DNA of 64,000 nt, taken from assembly GCF_001179925.1 (NCBI RefSeq), contig NZ_CVSF01000041.1, positions 30,779-94,778 on the forward strand, given 5' to 3'. Below, piece after piece: positions 14,740 to 26,794 of the stretch. Positions within the stretch are counted from its first letter, which is position 1; every line of letters starts with the position of its first letter. The notes beneath the pieces are model-generated. The model saw only the letters and a program-made list of their open reading frames with translations. It was not told the origin of the DNA and made no database searches. The DNA comes from Candidatus Pelagibacter communis. Its GTDB lineage: Bacteria; Pseudomonadota; Alphaproteobacteria; Pelagibacterales; Pelagibacteraceae. The position numbers and the translations under genes were made by a program.

Positions 14740-15255
14740 ATGAATAACAAATTAGAAAAAATTCCTGACGAATTTAAAAAACTAGCTGAAGATTTTGGTA
14801 AAAATGGTTTTATAACAACCTCACTAGATAACTTGATTAATTGGTCAAGATCTGGATCTCTTCACTGGATGACTTTTGGTTTAGCGTGCTGTGCTGTAGA
14901 AATGATGCAGACAGCGATGCCAAGGTATGATCTAGAAAGATTTGGAGCTGCACCTCGAGGTTCCCCTAGACAATCAGATGTTATGATTGTAGCTGGTACT
15001 TTAACAAATAAAATGGCACCAGCCTTAAGAAAAGTTTATGATCAAATGCCTGAGCCAAGATATGTAATATCAATGGGAAGTTGTGCAAATGGCGGTGGAT
15101 ATTATCACTATTCTTATTCTGTTGTCAGGGGTTGTGATCGAATAGTTCCTGTAGATGTATATGTCCCAGGCTGTCCACCTTCGGCTGAGGCTTTATTGTA
15201 TGGGATTCTACAATTGCAAAAAAAGATAAGAAACAAGGGTTCTTTAAACAGATAA
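14740..15255 (+). CDS. nuoB: NADH-quinone oxidoreductase subunit B
   Basis: NuoB holds the terminal 4Fe-4S cluster N2, which passes electrons to quinone. The ligands are visible: adjacent Cys50-Cys51 ([10 protein letters not shown]), Cys115 (GSCANGG) and Cys145 ([10 protein letters not shown]). The length of 171 residues is normal for the alphaproteobacterial and mitochondrial type. Ten bases separate it from nuoA, and nuoC begins 2 bases after it. Confidence 0.97.
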   Translation: MNNKLEKIPDEFKKLAEDFGKNGFITTSLDNLINWSRSGSLHWMTFGLACCAVEMMQTAMPRYDLERFGAAPRGSPRQSDVMIVAGTLTNKMAPALRKVYDQMPEPRYVISMGSCANGGGYYHYSYSVVRGCDRIVPVDVYVPGCPPSAEALLYGILQLQKKIRNKGSLNR

Positions 15256-15257
15256 TT

Positions 15258-15863
15258 ATGAATACTTTAAATGAATTAGAAAAAAAGATTAATTCTGAAC
15301 TTACGACAAAAATAAATAATTCAGAAATAAAACACGATCAGGTTTATATTGAAATTGATAAAGAAGATTTATTAGATGTAATTCTTTTTTTAAAAACAAA
15401 TAGGGACACAAAATTTAGACAATTAATTGATATTACAGCTGTTGATTATCCAGAATTAAGTCAAAGATTTAAATTAGTTTATTTGTTATTAAGTCATGAA
15501 TTTAATCAAAGAATTATAGTAAGTTATAGCGTAAATGAAAACGAGGTTATTAACTCATTAACATCGATTTTTCCTTCCGCAAATTGGATGGAAAGAGAAG
15601 TTTTTGATATGTATGGTATAAATTTTAAAAATCATCCAGACTTGAGAAGAATTTTGACAGATTATGGTTTTGAAGGCCATCCTTTAAGAAAAGATTTTCC
15701 TTTAACTGGACACACCGAAGTTAGATATAGCGAAGATGAAAAGAAAGTAGTCAATGAAGCAGTCAAATTAGAGCAAAATTATAGAAATTTTGATTATGAG
15801 AGTCCATGGGAAGGAACTAAATATATTAAAGAACTAAAAGATAAAAATGAAAAAAAAAATTAA
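15258..15863 (+). CDS. nuoC: NADH-quinone oxidoreductase subunit C
   Basis: NuoC is a hydrophilic connecting subunit of complex I, 201 residues. The 30-kDa-subunit signature is visible in [19 protein letters not shown] and in [40 protein letters not shown] (positions about 110-150). It is a separate gene from nuoD here, not the fused nuoCD of enterobacteria. Its end overlaps nuoD by 17 bases. Confidence 0.96.
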   Translation: MNTLNELEKKINSELTTKINNSEIKHDQVYIEIDKEDLLDVILFLKTNRDTKFRQLIDITAVDYPELSQRFKLVYLLLSHEFNQRIIVSYSVNENEVINSLTSIFPSANWMEREVFDMYGINFKNHPDLRRILTDYGFEGHPLRKDFPLTGHTEVRYSEDEKKVVNEAVKLEQNYRNFDYESPWEGTKYIKELKDKNEKKN

Positions 15864-17022
15864 GAATTTAAATTTAAATTTCGGTCCTCAACATCCTGCA
15901 GCTCATGGTGTTCTGAGATTAATACTAGAATTAGATGGAGAAGTAGTTGAAAAAGCTGATCCACATATTGGTTTACTACATCGCGGAACTGAAAAATTAA
16001 TAGAAAATAAAACCTATATGCAAGCTGTACCTTACTTTGACAGGTTAGATTATGTAGCCCCAATGAATCAGGAACACGCTTTTGCATTGGCAATTGAGAA
16101 AATTTTAGAAATAGATGTACCAATACGAGCTCAATATATACGGGTGATATTTTGTGAAATAGGAAGAATATTGAGTCATATTTTAAATGTTACAACACAA
16201 GCACTTGATGTTGGAGCACTTACACCTTCTTTGTGGGGGTTTGAGGAAAGAGAGACATTAATGACATTTTATGAGCGAGCCTCAGGGTCAAGATTACATG
16301 CTAATTATTTCAGAGCGGGTGGAGTTCACCAAGATTTACCAGCAGGGCTAGAAGAGGATATTGGTAAATTTTGTGAATCTTTTCCAATAATCATTAATGA
16401 TTTAGAGAATTTATTAACAGATAACAGAATTTTTAAACAAAGAAATGTTGATATTGGTATTGTAACTAAAGAAGATGCCTTAGATTATTCTTTTACAGGC
16501 GTAATGATTAGAGGCTCAGGTATTCCATGGGATCTAAGAAAATCGCAACCATATGATTGTTATGATAAATTAGAGTTTAAAATCCCAGTAGGTAAAAATG
16601 GAGATTGTTACGATCGTTATTTATGTAGAATAGAAGAAATGAAAGAGAGCATCTCAATAATTAAACAATGTTTATCAAGAATGGAAAAAGGAGCGATCAA
16701 ATCTCAAGATGGAAAAATTAGTCCTCCCCCTAAAAAAGAATTAAAACAATCGATGGAAGCATTAATTCATCATTTTAAATTGTTTACTGAAGGTTATAGA
16801 GTTCCGAACGATGAAATTTATACTGCTGTAGAGGCTCCAAAGGGAGAGTTTGGTGTATATTTGATTTCTGATGGAACTAGCAAACCTTATAAATGCAAAA
16901 TAAGAGCCCCAGGTTTTTCACATTTGCAATCAATGGATTATTTAATCAAGGGACATATGCTGGCAGATGTTCCTGCTGTGTTGGGTTCTTTAGATATAGT
17001 TTTTGGAGAAGTTGACAGATGA
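15847..17022 (+). CDS. nuoD: NADH-quinone oxidoreductase subunit D
   Basis: NuoD is the 49-kDa subunit, which forms the quinone site together with NuoB and is related to hydrogenase large subunits. It has 391 residues. The N-terminal [14 protein letters not shown] motif carries the His that contacts quinone, and [12 protein letters not shown] and the C-terminal [13 protein letters not shown] are family landmarks. The ATG lies inside the end of nuoC (17-base overlap), and its stop overlaps nuoE by 4 bases, so translation is probably coupled. Confidence 0.97.
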   Translation: MKKKIKNLNLNFGPQHPAAHGVLRLILELDGEVVEKADPHIGLLHRGTEKLIENKTYMQAVPYFDRLDYVAPMNQEHAFALAIEKILEIDVPIRAQYIRVIFCEIGRILSHILNVTTQALDVGALTPSLWGFEERETLMTFYERASGSRLHANYFRAGGVHQDLPAGLEEDIGKFCESFPIIINDLENLLTDNRIFKQRNVDIGIVTKEDALDYSFTGVMIRGSGIPWDLRKSQPYDCYDKLEFKIPVGKNGDCYDRYLCRIEEMKESISIIKQCLSRMEKGAIKSQDGKISPPPKKELKQSMEALIHHFKLFTEGYRVPNDEIYTAVEAPKGEFGVYLISDGTSKPYKCKIRAPGFSHLQSMDYLIKGHMLADVPAVLGSLDIVFGEVDR

Positions 17023-17627
17023 CATTAAGAAAAATTTCAAAAGAACAACCTGATAATTTTGAATTTACAGAAGAAAATTTGAATGAGGTAAATAAAATTA
17101 TCAAAAAATATCCTGAAGGAAAAAAACAAAGCGCTGTTATGTCTTTACTATACTTAGCACAAAAACAAAATGATAATTGGATACCATTATCAGCTATGAA
17201 GTATATTGGTAAACTTTTAGAAATGCCTTATGTCAAAGTTTATGAAGTAGCAACTTTTTATACTATGTATAATTTAACTCCAGTTGGAAAAAATTTTATT
17301 CAAGTTTGCACTACAACACCATGCATGATCAGAGGAGCTTATAAACTTGTTGAGGCGTGTAAGGAAAAAATTTCTGAAAATGAAAATGAATTTGTTAAAG
17401 AAAAAAATTGTTCTTGGATGGAAGTGGAATGTTTAGGAGCTTGTATTAATGCACCAATGATGCAGATTAATGATGATTATTATGAGGACTTAGATAAAGA
17501 AAAAACTTTAAAAATATTAGACCAAATTATTTCTGGAAAAAAACCAGAGCCAGGCTCTTACAGAGGTAGATTAAACTCAGAACCTGAAAATAATAGAAAG
17601 ACTCTTTTGGATATAAAAAATGCTTAA
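17019..17627 (+). CDS. nuoE: NADH-quinone oxidoreductase subunit E
   Basis: NuoE is the 24-kDa subunit of the NADH dehydrogenase module and carries 2Fe-2S cluster N1a. Ligands Cys97 and Cys102 (CTTTPC) and Cys138 and Cys142 (CLGAC) show the thioredoxin-like family spacing. The protein has 202 residues, with a C-terminal extension after about 170 ([20 protein letters not shown]) of the alphaproteobacterial kind. It overlaps nuoD by 4 and nuoF by 8 bases. Confidence 0.96.
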   Translation: MTLRKISKEQPDNFEFTEENLNEVNKIIKKYPEGKKQSAVMSLLYLAQKQNDNWIPLSAMKYIGKLLEMPYVKVYEVATFYTMYNLTPVGKNFIQVCTTTPCMIRGAYKLVEACKEKISENENEFVKEKNCSWMEVECLGACINAPMMQINDDYYEDLDKEKTLKILDQIISGKKPEPGSYRGRLNSEPENNRKTLLDIKNA

Positions 17628-18948
17628 CGATAAAGATAGAATATTTAGAAATTTGTATAATGATTTAGGTTCAGATTTTGAGTCTGCTAGAAAAAGAGGT
17701 GATTGGTCCAATACTAAAGAGATTTGTGAAAAAGGAAAAGATTGGATAATTAATGAAATAAAACTTTCAGAGTTAAGAGGAAGAGGAGGAGCTGGATTTC
17801 CAACGGGATTGAAATGGTCATTTGCACCTAAAGAAGTTGGTTCAAGACCACATTATTTAGTCATAAATGCAGATGAGTCAGAACCTGGTACTTGCAAAGA
17901 TAGAGATATTTTAAGATTTGAACCTCATAAATTAATAGAAGGATGTTTACTTGCCTCATATGCAGTCAATGTACATACCTGTTATATTTATATTAGAGGT
18001 GAATACTATAATGAAGGTCAGAAACTTCAAAAAGCGATTGATGAAGCTTATGAAAACAAAGTCATAGGTGAAAATGCGTCAGGCACAGGTTGGGACTTTG
18101 ATATTTATATACATTATGGTGCTGGTGCATATATTTGTGGTGAAGAAACAGCTTTGCTTGAAAGTCTTGAAGGCAAAAAAGGACAACCAAGACTCAAGCC
18201 TCCTTTTCCAGCTTTAATAGGATTGTATGGATGTCCTACAATTATTAATAATGTTGAAACAATTGCAGTTGTTCCAACAATATTAAGAAGAGGTGGTGAA
18301 TGGTTTTCCAAGTTGGGAAAACCAAAAAATACGGGAACTAAAATTTTTTGTATTTCAGGAAATGTAAATAATCCATGTAATGTAGAGGAAGAAATGGGAG
18401 TCCCTTTAAAAGATTTAATAGAGACTCATGCAGGAGGTGTTATCGGTGGGTGGGATAACTTGCAAGCTGTAATTCCGGGTGGATCTTCAATGCCTTTATT
18501 GCCCAAGAAGACATGTGATACGATTACAATGGATTTTGATTCATTGATGACTGAAAAAAGTGGTTTAGGAACAGCAGGGATAGTTGTTATTAACAAAGAT
18601 CAAGATATTATTAAGTGTATGGCAAGAATTGCCAGATTTTATAAACATGAAAGCTGTGGACAATGTACTCCTTGTAGAGAAGGCTCGGGCTGGATGTGGA
18701 GAATGTTAGAAAGAATGGCAAAAGGGGAGGCGTCAAGGGATGAGGTTGATATGTTAATGGATGTAACAAAACAAATAGAGGGACATACAATCTGTGCATT
18801 TGGAGAAGGCTCTTCATGGCCAGTTCAAGGATTATTAAGACATTTTAAAGATGAAATTAAAAAAAGAAATAAATTTGATCCAATTGTTAAAGATAATAAA
18901 AATATTCCTTACCTAGTTGATCAACACTTATTGGATAAAAATGCTTAA
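17620..18948 (+). CDS. nuoF: NADH-quinone oxidoreductase subunit F
   Basis: NuoF binds FMN and NADH and carries 4Fe-4S cluster N3. The nucleotide-binding motif GRGGAGFP is at 54-61, the FMN/NADH region includes [20 protein letters not shown], and the cluster ligands are Cys346, Cys349, Cys352 and Cys392 ([11 protein letters not shown], then HTICAFG). The 442-residue length is normal. Its stop overlaps the nuoG start by 8 bases (ATGCTTAA). Confidence 0.97.
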   Translation: MLNDKDRIFRNLYNDLGSDFESARKRGDWSNTKEICEKGKDWIINEIKLSELRGRGGAGFPTGLKWSFAPKEVGSRPHYLVINADESEPGTCKDRDILRFEPHKLIEGCLLASYAVNVHTCYIYIRGEYYNEGQKLQKAIDEAYENKVIGENASGTGWDFDIYIHYGAGAYICGEETALLESLEGKKGQPRLKPPFPALIGLYGCPTIINNVETIAVVPTILRRGGEWFSKLGKPKNTGTKIFCISGNVNNPCNVEEEMGVPLKDLIETHAGGVIGGWDNLQAVIPGGSSMPLLPKKTCDTITMDFDSLMTEKSGLGTAGIVVINKDQDIIKCMARIARFYKHESCGQCTPCREGSGWMWRMLERMAKGEASRDEVDMLMDVTKQIEGHTICAFGEGSSWPVQGLLRHFKDEIKKRNKFDPIVKDNKNIPYLVDQHLLDKNA

Positions 18949-20974
18949 ATTAAAAGTAAATGATATTGATGTAGAAATAGAAGAGGGGCTGACTGTTCTT
19001 CAAGCTTGTGAAAAAGCTGGAGTGGAAATTCCAAGATTTTGTTACCACGAAAAATTATCGATAGCGGGTAATTGTAGAATGTGCTTAGTTGAAATGGAAA
19101 AATCCCCAAAACCAATAGCGTCATGTGCAATGCCTGCCGCAGACGGTATGGTCATAAAAACCAATACCCCAAAAATTGAAAAATCTAGAAAAGGAGTAAT
19201 GGAATTTTTGTTAGCTAATCATCCCTTAGACTGTCCTGTTTGCGATCAAGGAGGAGAATGTGATCTCCAAGATCAGTCAATGTTTTACGGGATTGATAAA
19301 TCAAGATTCAAAGAAAATAAAAGAGCAGTTCCAGATAAAAATATGGGACCCCTTATTAGAACTCAGATGACAAGATGCATTCATTGCACGAGATGTATAA
19401 GATTTGCAACTGAAATAGCTGGAGTACCAGAATTAGGAGCTATAGGTAGAGGTGAAGACATGCAAATAACAACTTATCTTGAAAAATCAATACAATCTGA
19501 ACTGTCTGGTAATGTCATAGATTTATGCCCTGTTGGAGCTCTCACATCAAAACCATATGTTTTTGAAGCTCGACCATGGGAATTAAAAAAAACAGAGTCG
19601 ATTGATGTAATGGATGCAGTTGGCTCAAATATTAGAGTTGACACTTATGACTGGGAAGTAAAAAGAGTACTACCAATAATTAATGAAGATATAAATGAGG
19701 AATGGATATCTGACAAAACAAGATATGCTTGCGATGGTCTCTTAAATCAAAGATTAGATACTCCATTTATTAAATATAATGGCAAATTTGAAAAAGCTAG
19801 TTGGGAAGAAGTTTTTAAGATAATAAAATCAAAAATCGAAAATACATCAAAAGATAAAATTGCTGGATTTGTTGGAGATTTAAGTAATATGGAGTCGAGT
19901 TATATTTTCAAAGAATTTTTTGATCGTACTTTAGACTCAAGCAACTATGAAAGCAGATCATCAAATTACTATGTAGATAATTCGGAAAGAGAAAATTATA
20001 TATTTAATTCATCAATCAAAGGTATTGAAGATGCCGGTTTGATTTTCTTAATAGGTGCTAATCCAAGATTTGAAGCTACAATTTTAAACGCTAGGATAAG
20101 AAAATCTTTTTTAAATAACAATACAAAAATAATTTCTTTAAATGATGTGGGAGATTTAACATATTCATATGAAAAACTAGATGGACAAACAAAAACTATT
20201 GTTGATATTTTTCAAGGTCGAAATGATTTATCTAAAAAAATTATAAGCACAAAAAAACCCTTAATTATTTTAGGAGAGTCTTTTTTTAAAATAGAGTCAG
20301 CAAAATATATATTTGATTTAATCAAAAATTATTTGAAAAAAAATAATAAAATTTCAAGCGAATGGAATTCTTTAAATAAATTAACTTCCGATGCTGCTAC
20401 TGTAGGTAGTTTAGATTTAAATATTATCAATCATAATGAAAATATGTTTGATGGATTAAATAATCATAAATATGAAATTATTTATCTTTTAGGTCAAGAT
20501 GATTTAAAATTTTCAAAAAAAGATGAATTTATAATTTACCAAGGTAGTCATGGAGATAAAGGTGCTGAAATTGCAGATATAATTTTACCGAGTTCGGCTT
20601 ATACAGAACAAAATGGATATTTTACAAATCTGGAGGGTAAATTACAAAAATCTTACAAAGCGTCTTATCCTCCCGGTGAAGCTAAAGAAGACTGGCAAAT
20701 TATTAATGAACTTGCCGAATTTATGAATAATAGAAAACTATTTAATGATAAAGATGAATTAGAAAGCAGTATGTTTAACTTTATTAATTTAAAAAGAGAA
20801 AATAAAAATCTTCAAAAATCAAATATAGAAATAAATAACAGTTTTAAAAATGAAAAACTTTTGGTGGATTACAAAAGTTATTATTTTTCCAACGTAATAG
20901 CTCGAGCATCTAAAACTATGCTTGATTGTCATAATTCAAAAATAGGCGTCAAAAGAACAGGCACTTACGGATAA
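18941..20974 (+). CDS. nuoG: NADH-quinone oxidoreductase subunit G
   Basis: NuoG is the 75-kDa subunit, which passes electrons through a 2Fe-2S and several 4Fe-4S clusters. The N-terminal ferredoxin domain ([23 protein letters not shown], about 20-42) is followed by [19 protein letters not shown] and [10 protein letters not shown], then a molybdopterin-oxidoreductase-like domain without cofactor. The frame is open from 18917, but the ATG at 18941 matches the family start and the 8-base overlap with nuoF. With it the protein has 677 residues. The C-terminal half is Lys/Asn-rich and diverged. Confidence 0.95.
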   Translation: MLKLKVNDIDVEIEEGLTVLQACEKAGVEIPRFCYHEKLSIAGNCRMCLVEMEKSPKPIASCAMPAADGMVIKTNTPKIEKSRKGVMEFLLANHPLDCPVCDQGGECDLQDQSMFYGIDKSRFKENKRAVPDKNMGPLIRTQMTRCIHCTRCIRFATEIAGVPELGAIGRGEDMQITTYLEKSIQSELSGNVIDLCPVGALTSKPYVFEARPWELKKTESIDVMDAVGSNIRVDTYDWEVKRVLPIINEDINEEWISDKTRYACDGLLNQRLDTPFIKYNGKFEKASWEEVFKIIKSKIENTSKDKIAGFVGDLSNMESSYIFKEFFDRTLDSSNYESRSSNYYVDNSERENYIFNSSIKGIEDAGLIFLIGANPRFEATILNARIRKSFLNNNTKIISLNDVGDLTYSYEKLDGQTKTIVDIFQGRNDLSKKIISTKKPLIILGESFFKIESAKYIFDLIKNYLKKNNKISSEWNSLNKLTSDAATVGSLDLNIINHNENMFDGLNNHKYEIIYLLGQDDLKFSKKDEFIIYQGSHGDKGAEIADIILPSSAYTEQNGYFTNLEGKLQKSYKASYPPGEAKEDWQIINELAEFMNNRKLFNDKDELESSMFNFINLKRENKNLQKSNIEINNSFKNEKLLVDYKSYYFSNVIARASKTMLDCHNSKIGVKRTGTYG

Positions 20975-20975
20975 A

Positions 20976-21974
20976 ATGGATTACTTTGCCATAATTTTTC
21001 AAGAGGTCTATAAGATCTTATTTTTACTTGTACCAGTACTTGTTTCTGTTGCAATGATTGTATGGTTAGACAGAAGAGTTTGGGCTTTTGTTCAAAAAAG
21101 ACGTGGACCAAATGTTGTAGGTCCTTTCGGTCTACTCCAGTCTTTAGCTGATGCTCTTAAATATATTTTTAAAGAAATAATTATTCCCGCTAGTTCAAAT
21201 AAAATTATTTTTATTTTAGCACCAATAGTAACAATGACTTTGGCCTTAATTGCATGGGCAGTTATTCCTTTTAGTGAAACCCAAGTTCTTGCAGATATTA
21301 ATGTGGGAATTCTATATATATTTGCGGTTTCATCATTAGGAGTGTATGGCATTATTATGGGAGGATGGGCTTCAAATTCTAAATATCCTTTTTTAGGGTC
21401 AATTAGATCAGCAGCACAAATGGTATCTTACGAAGTATCTATAGGAATAATTATCATAAATGTGCTTTTGTGTGTTGGATCATTAAATTTAAATGACATA
21501 GTTTTAGCACAACAGAATATGTGGTTTATAATACCTTTATTCCCAATGTTTATAATTTATTTTATTTCAGCTTTAGCAGAAACTAATAGACCACCTTTCG
21601 ATTTACCAGAGGCCGAAGCTGAGTTAGTTGCCGGATACCAAACTGAATATTCAGGAATGATGTATGCAATGTTTTGGTTGGGAGAATATGCAAATATACT
21701 ATTAATGTGCGCACTTGGATCTATTTTGTTTTTAGGTGGTTGGTTATCTCCAATAGATTTGTATCCATTTAATTTACTGCCTGGTGCTGTCTGGTTAATT
21801 TTTAAGATAATTTTATTATTTATTTTATTTGCTCTAGTAAAAGCAATTGTTCCGAGATATAGATACGATCAATTAATGAGACTGGGATGGAAAATATTTT
21901 TACCTTTTTCATTAATATGGGTAATTTTAACAGCAAGCTATTTATTTTATTTTAATCTTTTACCAGTAACTTAA
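20976..21974 (+). CDS. nuoH: NADH-quinone oxidoreductase subunit H
   Basis: NuoH is the membrane subunit next to the quinone chamber. It has 332 residues with about eight membrane helices. Landmarks are the early [26 protein letters not shown] segment, the cytoplasmic loop [29 protein letters not shown], which lines the quinone tunnel, and the C-terminal [19 protein letters not shown]. It starts 1 base after nuoG and abuts nuoI directly. Confidence 0.97.
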   Translation: MDYFAIIFQEVYKILFLLVPVLVSVAMIVWLDRRVWAFVQKRRGPNVVGPFGLLQSLADALKYIFKEIIIPASSNKIIFILAPIVTMTLALIAWAVIPFSETQVLADINVGILYIFAVSSLGVYGIIMGGWASNSKYPFLGSIRSAAQMVSYEVSIGIIIINVLLCVGSLNLNDIVLAQQNMWFIIPLFPMFIIYFISALAETNRPPFDLPEAEAELVAGYQTEYSGMMYAMFWLGEYANILLMCALGSILFLGGWLSPIDLYPFNLLPGAVWLIFKIILLFILFALVKAIVPRYRYDQLMRLGWKIFLPFSLIWVILTASYLFYFNLLPVT

Positions 21975-22460
21975 ATGAAATTTTCAAGATTTTTAAAAAC
22001 CGTTTTTATGACTGATTTTTTAGGAGGTTTAGTTATTGCTATTAAAGAATTATTTAAATCAAAAAAAACTATAAATTACCCTTTTGAAAAAGGTAAAATA
22101 AGTCCAAGATTTAGAGGAGAGCACGCTTTACGTCGTTATCCAAACGGAGAAGAGAGATGTATTGCTTGTAAGTTGTGCGAAGCTGTTTGTCCAGCACAAG
22201 CTATAACGATTGAATCATCAGAGCGAGAGGATGGTAGTAGAAAAACTACAAGATATGATATTGATATGATGAAATGTATTTATTGTGGTTTATGTGAAGA
22301 ATCATGTCCAGTAGATGCAATTGTGCAAGGACCAAATTTTGAATTTTCTACTGAAACAAGAGAAGAACTGTATTACACCAAGGAAAAATTATTAGATAAT
22401 GGAGATCGTTGGGAGAATATATTAGCTGCTAATATAAAATCTGATAATCCTTATAGATAG
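21975..22460 (+). CDS. nuoI: NADH-quinone oxidoreductase subunit I
   Basis: NuoI is the ferredoxin-like subunit with two 4Fe-4S clusters (N6a and N6b) linking NuoG to NuoB. The two motifs are complete: Cys62, 65, 68, 72 ([12 protein letters not shown]) and Cys101, 104, 107, 111 ([12 protein letters not shown]). The 161-residue length and the N-terminal amphipathic helix match the alphaproteobacterial type. It begins on the base after the nuoH stop. Confidence 0.97.
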   Translation: MKFSRFLKTVFMTDFLGGLVIAIKELFKSKKTINYPFEKGKISPRFRGEHALRRYPNGEERCIACKLCEAVCPAQAITIESSEREDGSRKTTRYDIDMMKCIYCGLCEESCPVDAIVQGPNFEFSTETREELYYTKEKLLDNGDRWENILAANIKSDNPYR

Positions 22461-22465
22461 CAAAA

Positions 22466-23095
22466 ATGGCTCACGCAATTTTCTTTTATATTTTTTCTAC
22501 CATAGCAATTATTTCAGCAATAATGGTTACTGCTTCCAAAAATACCGTACACTCAGTTTTTTTTTTAATTTTAGATTTTATAAGCATTTCATGTTTATTT
22601 ATAATGATTGGTGCAGAATTTTTGGGAATGATAATGCTAATTGTTTATGTTGGAGCTGTAGCAGTTTTATTCTTATTTGTTGTTATGATGTTAAACGTAG
22701 CCCAACAAAAAAACCAATGGTTTTCTGGTGAACAAAGCTCTAAACATATTCCTATAGGATTAATCATCACCACTCTTATATTCTTAGAAATTATAATTGT
22801 AATTGGAGGTTGGAAATATAAACCAGAAATTTTTGATATTAATAATTCAATTGCCCAATCAAACATTAGTAACACTCATTCATTAGGACAGGTTTTATAC
22901 ACTGATTATATTCATGTGTTTCAAATAAGTGGAATGATCCTATTAGTAGCTATGATAGGTGCTATTGTTTTAACATTTAGACAAAGATCTGGCGTTAAAA
23001 AACAAAGTTATATCAAACAAATTTCTAGAGAAAGAAGTGAAGGTGTTGAGGTATTAGAAGTTCAAAGTAATAAGGGGGTTAAAATAGATGACTGA
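22466..23095 (+). CDS. nuoJ: NADH-quinone oxidoreductase subunit J
   Basis: NuoJ (ND6 type) is a membrane-arm subunit with five helices, including the one that carries the pi-bulge near the E-channel. It has 209 residues. The core [30 protein letters not shown] (about 47-76) is diagnostic. A polar C-terminal tail after about 175 contains [13 protein letters not shown]. It starts 5 bases after nuoI and overlaps nuoK by 8 bases. Confidence 0.96.
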   Translation: MAHAIFFYIFSTIAIISAIMVTASKNTVHSVFFLILDFISISCLFIMIGAEFLGMIMLIVYVGAVAVLFLFVVMMLNVAQQKNQWFSGEQSSKHIPIGLIITTLIFLEIIIVIGGWKYKPEIFDINNSIAQSNISNTHSLGQVLYTDYIHVFQISGMILLVAMIGAIVLTFRQRSGVKKQSYIKQISRERSEGVEVLEVQSNKGVKIDD

Positions 23096-23399
23096 GATAG
23101 GTTTAGGACATTATTTAACTTTAGGCGCAGTGATATTCTCAATTGGAGTAATTGGTATTTTTCTAAATCGAAAAAACATCATCGTCATATTAATGAGTAT
23201 TGAACTGATATTACTTGCAGTGAATATTAATTTAGTAGCTTTTTCGATTTATTTAGGTGATTTGGCAGGACAAGTTTTTACTTTATTCATTCTTACTGTT
23301 GCAGCTGCAGAGGCAGCAATAGGTTTAGCAATAATAGTAGTTTATTTCAGAAACTCTGGAACAATACGAGTAGAAGAAATTGATAAGTTGAAAGGATGA
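23088..23399 (+). CDS. nuoK: NADH-quinone oxidoreductase subunit K
   Basis: NuoK (ND4L type) is a three-helix membrane subunit of 103 residues. The two conserved membrane Glu residues of the proton path are present, in [11 protein letters not shown] and in [12 protein letters not shown]. Length is normal. It overlaps nuoJ by 8 bases and nuoL by 4. Confidence 0.96.
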   Translation: MTEIGLGHYLTLGAVIFSIGVIGIFLNRKNIIVILMSIELILLAVNINLVAFSIYLGDLAGQVFTLFILTVAAAEAAIGLAIIVVYFRNSGTIRVEEIDKLKG

Positions 23400-25312
23400 T
23401 CATGGAACTATCAATTATATTTTTACCACTTATTGCTTCAATCATCTCTGGATTTTTTGGGAGATATATAGGTGATAGAAACTCTGAAATAATAACAAGT
23501 GCACTCGTTTCAATTTCTGCACTTCTATCAATTTATGTTCTTTATCAAGTAATTGTAAATCAGTACGAAGAAAATATTATTATAGCCACATGGATTAACT
23601 CTGGATCACTTGAAGTAAATTGGTCAATGTTAATTGATCCATTATCAGCTGTGATGTTAGTAGTAGTAACTTCTGTATCTGCTTTAGTTCACATCTATTC
23701 AATTGGTTATATGTCTCATGATCCACATAAGCCAAGATTTATGGCTTATTTATCATTGTTTACATTTGCAATGTTAATGCTGGTAACTTCAGATAATTTT
23801 ATTCAACTATTTTTTGGATGGGAAGGTGTTGGCTTGTGTTCCTACTTCTTAATTGGTTTTTGGTTTAAAAAGGAGAGCGCAAATGCTGCAGCAATAAAAG
23901 CATTTGTTGTAAATAGAGTAGGTGATTTTGGTTTTGCTTTAGGAATTTTCTTAATATTTTATTTATTTGGAACTGTTAATTATTCAGAAGTATTCCAACA
24001 AATTCCAACAGTTGTAGATAAAAATTTATCCTTTTTAGGTTTTGAAGTTAAAGCGATAGATTTAGTATGTTTGCTTTTATTTATTGGAGCAATGGGTAAA
24101 TCCGCACAGATATTACTTCATACATGGTTGCCTGATGCTATGGAAGGTCCAACACCAGTTTCTGCACTAATTCATGCAGCAACGATGGTAACAGCTGGTG
24201 TTTTCTTAGTTGTAAGATGTTCTCCAATTTACGAATATTCTCCATTAATACTAAATTTTATAACAATCGTTGGAATGACTACTGCATTCTTTGCAGCAAC
24301 AGTAGCCTTAGTTCAAACAGATATAAAAAAGATTATTGCTTACTCTACATGTAGTCAACTTGGTTATATGTTTTTTGCAGCTGGAGTAGGTGCATATAAT
24401 GTTGCTATGTTTCACTTATTTACTCACGCATTTTTCAAAGCTTTATTATTTTTAGGATCTGGTTCAGTAATCCACGCATTTAAAGATGAGCAAAATATAA
24501 ATAACATGGGAGGTGTATGGAAAAAGTTACCATATACCTATACTTTAATGATAATTGGAACACTTGCTTTAACAGGTTTCCCATTTTTATCGGGATTTTA
24601 TTCTAAAGACGCAATTATTGAATTTGCTTATTTACGGGGTAATACTACTGGATACTATGCAGCTGGGATTGGAATAGTTACAGCTTTTTTAACGTCTATT
24701 TATTCATGGAGATTGATATTTAAAACTTTCCATGGAGAATATAATAATAAAGAGATTAAGATAGAGGAAACACACGAATCTCCTTTAGTAATGCTTGTTC
24801 CTTTATTTATTCTATCAATAGGAGCAGTTTTTGCTGGTTTTTTATTTAAAGGACTTTTTATTGGTCATGGTGAGAATTTATTCTGGGCGGAGTCTATCAA
24901 GTTTTTAGAGCCTTTAAGTACTGAACATCCACCTTTATGGTTTTTACTTTTAACACCTTGTTTAGTTTTGTTATCTATTCCAATTGCTTATTACTTATTT
25001 GTAAAAAACAAAGAGTTACCTCATTCAATAGTTTCAACGAATAAACCTTTGTATAATTTTTTAGTCAACAAATGGTATTTTGATGAGTTGTACGATGTGT
25101 TGTTTATTAGAACCTCAAAAAATCTAGGTCTATTTTTATGGAAATTTTGTGATGGAACCATAATCGATGGTTTTGGTCCTGATGGAATTTCTTCTTTCAT
25201 AAAAAAATGTTCAATTAAAGCAACTAAATTTCAAAGTGGTTTTATCTATCAATATGCATTTGTAATGTTGTTAGGTTTTTCGGCATTACTAACTTTTTTA
25301 ATAATTAAATAA
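23396..25312 (+). CDS. nuoL: NADH-quinone oxidoreductase subunit L
   Basis: NuoL (ND5 type) is the distal antiporter-like proton-pumping subunit with the long lateral helix. It has 638 residues. Conserved proton-channel parts are seen: [19 protein letters not shown] with the key Glu, [33 protein letters not shown] with Lys and His residues, and [19 protein letters not shown] second ATG two codons in (23402) could be the start. It overlaps nuoM by one base (TAATG). Confidence 0.97.
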   Translation: MIMELSIIFLPLIASIISGFFGRYIGDRNSEIITSALVSISALLSIYVLYQVIVNQYEENIIIATWINSGSLEVNWSMLIDPLSAVMLVVVTSVSALVHIYSIGYMSHDPHKPRFMAYLSLFTFAMLMLVTSDNFIQLFFGWEGVGLCSYFLIGFWFKKESANAAAIKAFVVNRVGDFGFALGIFLIFYLFGTVNYSEVFQQIPTVVDKNLSFLGFEVKAIDLVCLLLFIGAMGKSAQILLHTWLPDAMEGPTPVSALIHAATMVTAGVFLVVRCSPIYEYSPLILNFITIVGMTTAFFAATVALVQTDIKKIIAYSTCSQLGYMFFAAGVGAYNVAMFHLFTHAFFKALLFLGSGSVIHAFKDEQNINNMGGVWKKLPYTYTLMIIGTLALTGFPFLSGFYSKDAIIEFAYLRGNTTGYYAAGIGIVTAFLTSIYSWRLIFKTFHGEYNNKEIKIEETHESPLVMLVPLFILSIGAVFAGFLFKGLFIGHGENLFWAESIKFLEPLSTEHPPLWFLLLTPCLVLLSIPIAYYLFVKNKELPHSIVSTNKPLYNFLVNKWYFDELYDVLFIRTSKNLGLFLWKFCDGTIIDGFGPDGISSFIKKCSIKATKFQSGFIYQYAFVMLLGFSALLTFLIIK

Positions 25313-26793
25313 TGAATTTTCCTATTCTTTCATCATTAATATTGTTACCAACAATTGGTGCTTTATTTTTATTTTTTACCAAAAATAAAGAAGGAAATAA
25401 CTTAACTGCGAAATATGTAGCTTTATTTACGACAGTTGTTAATTTTTTAATTTCAATTTACTTGTGGATTTCTTTTGACCAATCTACATCTAGTTTCCAA
25501 TTTATAGAAGAAAGAATATGGATTGAAGGATTAATTAATTATAAAGTTGGAGTAGATGGTATTTCAATTTTATTTATTATATTAACTACATTTATAACAC
25601 CACTTTGCATTATATCTGTAAATAATTCTGTTAAAAATAGATTAAGAGATTTTTTAATTGCAATTCTAATCATGGAAAGTTTCATGATTGGTGTTTTCTG
25701 TGCACTTGACTTATTAGTATTTTATTTATTTTTTGAAGCTGGATTAATCCCAATGTTTTTAATTATTGGTATTTGGGGAGGTGCAAGAAGAGTTTATTCA
25801 GCATTCAAATTCTTTTTATACACACTGTTAGGATCTGTTTTGATGTTAGTTGCAATAATTTCAATTTATTGGATTACAGGAACAACTGACGTGGTTCAAC
25901 TATATGAAATTGGTATTGATGTAAAATATCAAAATCTATTGTGGTTAGCATTTTTTAGTTCATTTGCTGTTAAAACACCTATGTGGCCAGTTCATACATG
26001 GTTACCCGATGCGCACGTTGAGGCTCCTACAGCTGGATCTGTTTTGTTAGCTGCCATATTGTTAAAGATGGCTGGATATGGTTTTATAAGATTTTCTTTA
26101 GGTCTTTTTCCAATCGCGTCTGAAGTATTTACACCATTAATTTACACCTTGAGTGTTATAGCAATAATATTTACTTCACTTATAGCTTTAATGCAGGAAG
26201 ATATGAAAAAGTTAATTGCTTATTCATCAGTTGCGCATATGGGCTTTGTAACTTTAGGTATATTCACTTTGCAGCAACAAGGAATTGAAGGAAGTATAAT
26301 TCAAATGATAAGCCACGGATTAGTTTCTGCAGCATTATTTTTAACTGTTGGTGTAGTTTATGACAGAATGCATTCTAGATTAATAAGTACGTATGGTGGA
26401 CTGGTTTCTGTAATTCCAAAATATTCAATATTGTTCATGTTATTTGCTTTAGCATCCCTTGGTTTACCTGGAACCAGTGGTTTTATTGGTGAGTTTTTAA
26501 TATTAATGGGAGCTTTCAAAGATAATTTTTTAGTAGCTGTTATAGCAAGTATTGGAGTGATTTTGGGAGCTGCATACATGTTGTGGCTATATAAAAGAGT
26601 AGTATTTGGAAAATTAATTAATGAAGATCTTAAAAAAATGTTAGATTTAAATAGATCTGAATATTTTATTTTATCTTGTTTGGCTGTACCAATCTTATTT
26701 TTTGGTTTTTATCCCGATCCATTAATAAACACTATTGAAGTTTCTGTTACCGATCTAATTAATATGCATAACACAAATATGGCTAGTAAATAA
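25312..26793 (+). CDS. nuoM: NADH-quinone oxidoreductase subunit M
   Basis: NuoM (ND4 type) is an antiporter-like pump subunit of 493 residues with about 14 helices. Landmarks are YLFFEAGLIPMFLIIGIWG with the conserved Glu, FFSSFAVKTPMWPVHTWLPDAHVEAPTAGSVLLA with the channel Lys, and LIAYSSVAHMGFV. It shares one base with nuoL and is followed after 1 base by nuoN. Confidence 0.97.
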   Translation: MNFPILSSLILLPTIGALFLFFTKNKEGNNLTAKYVALFTTVVNFLISIYLWISFDQSTSSFQFIEERIWIEGLINYKVGVDGISILFIILTTFITPLCIISVNNSVKNRLRDFLIAILIMESFMIGVFCALDLLVFYLFFEAGLIPMFLIIGIWGGARRVYSAFKFFLYTLLGSVLMLVAIISIYWITGTTDVVQLYEIGIDVKYQNLLWLAFFSSFAVKTPMWPVHTWLPDAHVEAPTAGSVLLAAILLKMAGYGFIRFSLGLFPIASEVFTPLIYTLSVIAIIFTSLIALMQEDMKKLIAYSSVAHMGFVTLGIFTLQQQGIEGSIIQMISHGLVSAALFLTVGVVYDRMHSRLISTYGGLVSVIPKYSILFMLFALASLGLPGTSGFIGEFLILMGAFKDNFLVAVIASIGVILGAAYMLWLYKRVVFGKLINEDLKKMLDLNRSEYFILSCLAVPILFFGFYPDPLINTIEVSVTDLINMHNTNMASK

Positions 26794-26794
26794 T

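Noticed and set aside
18917..18940. Upstream extension of nuoG
   Set aside because: The ATG at 18941 matches the family start and gives the 8-base overlap with nuoF seen at other joints.
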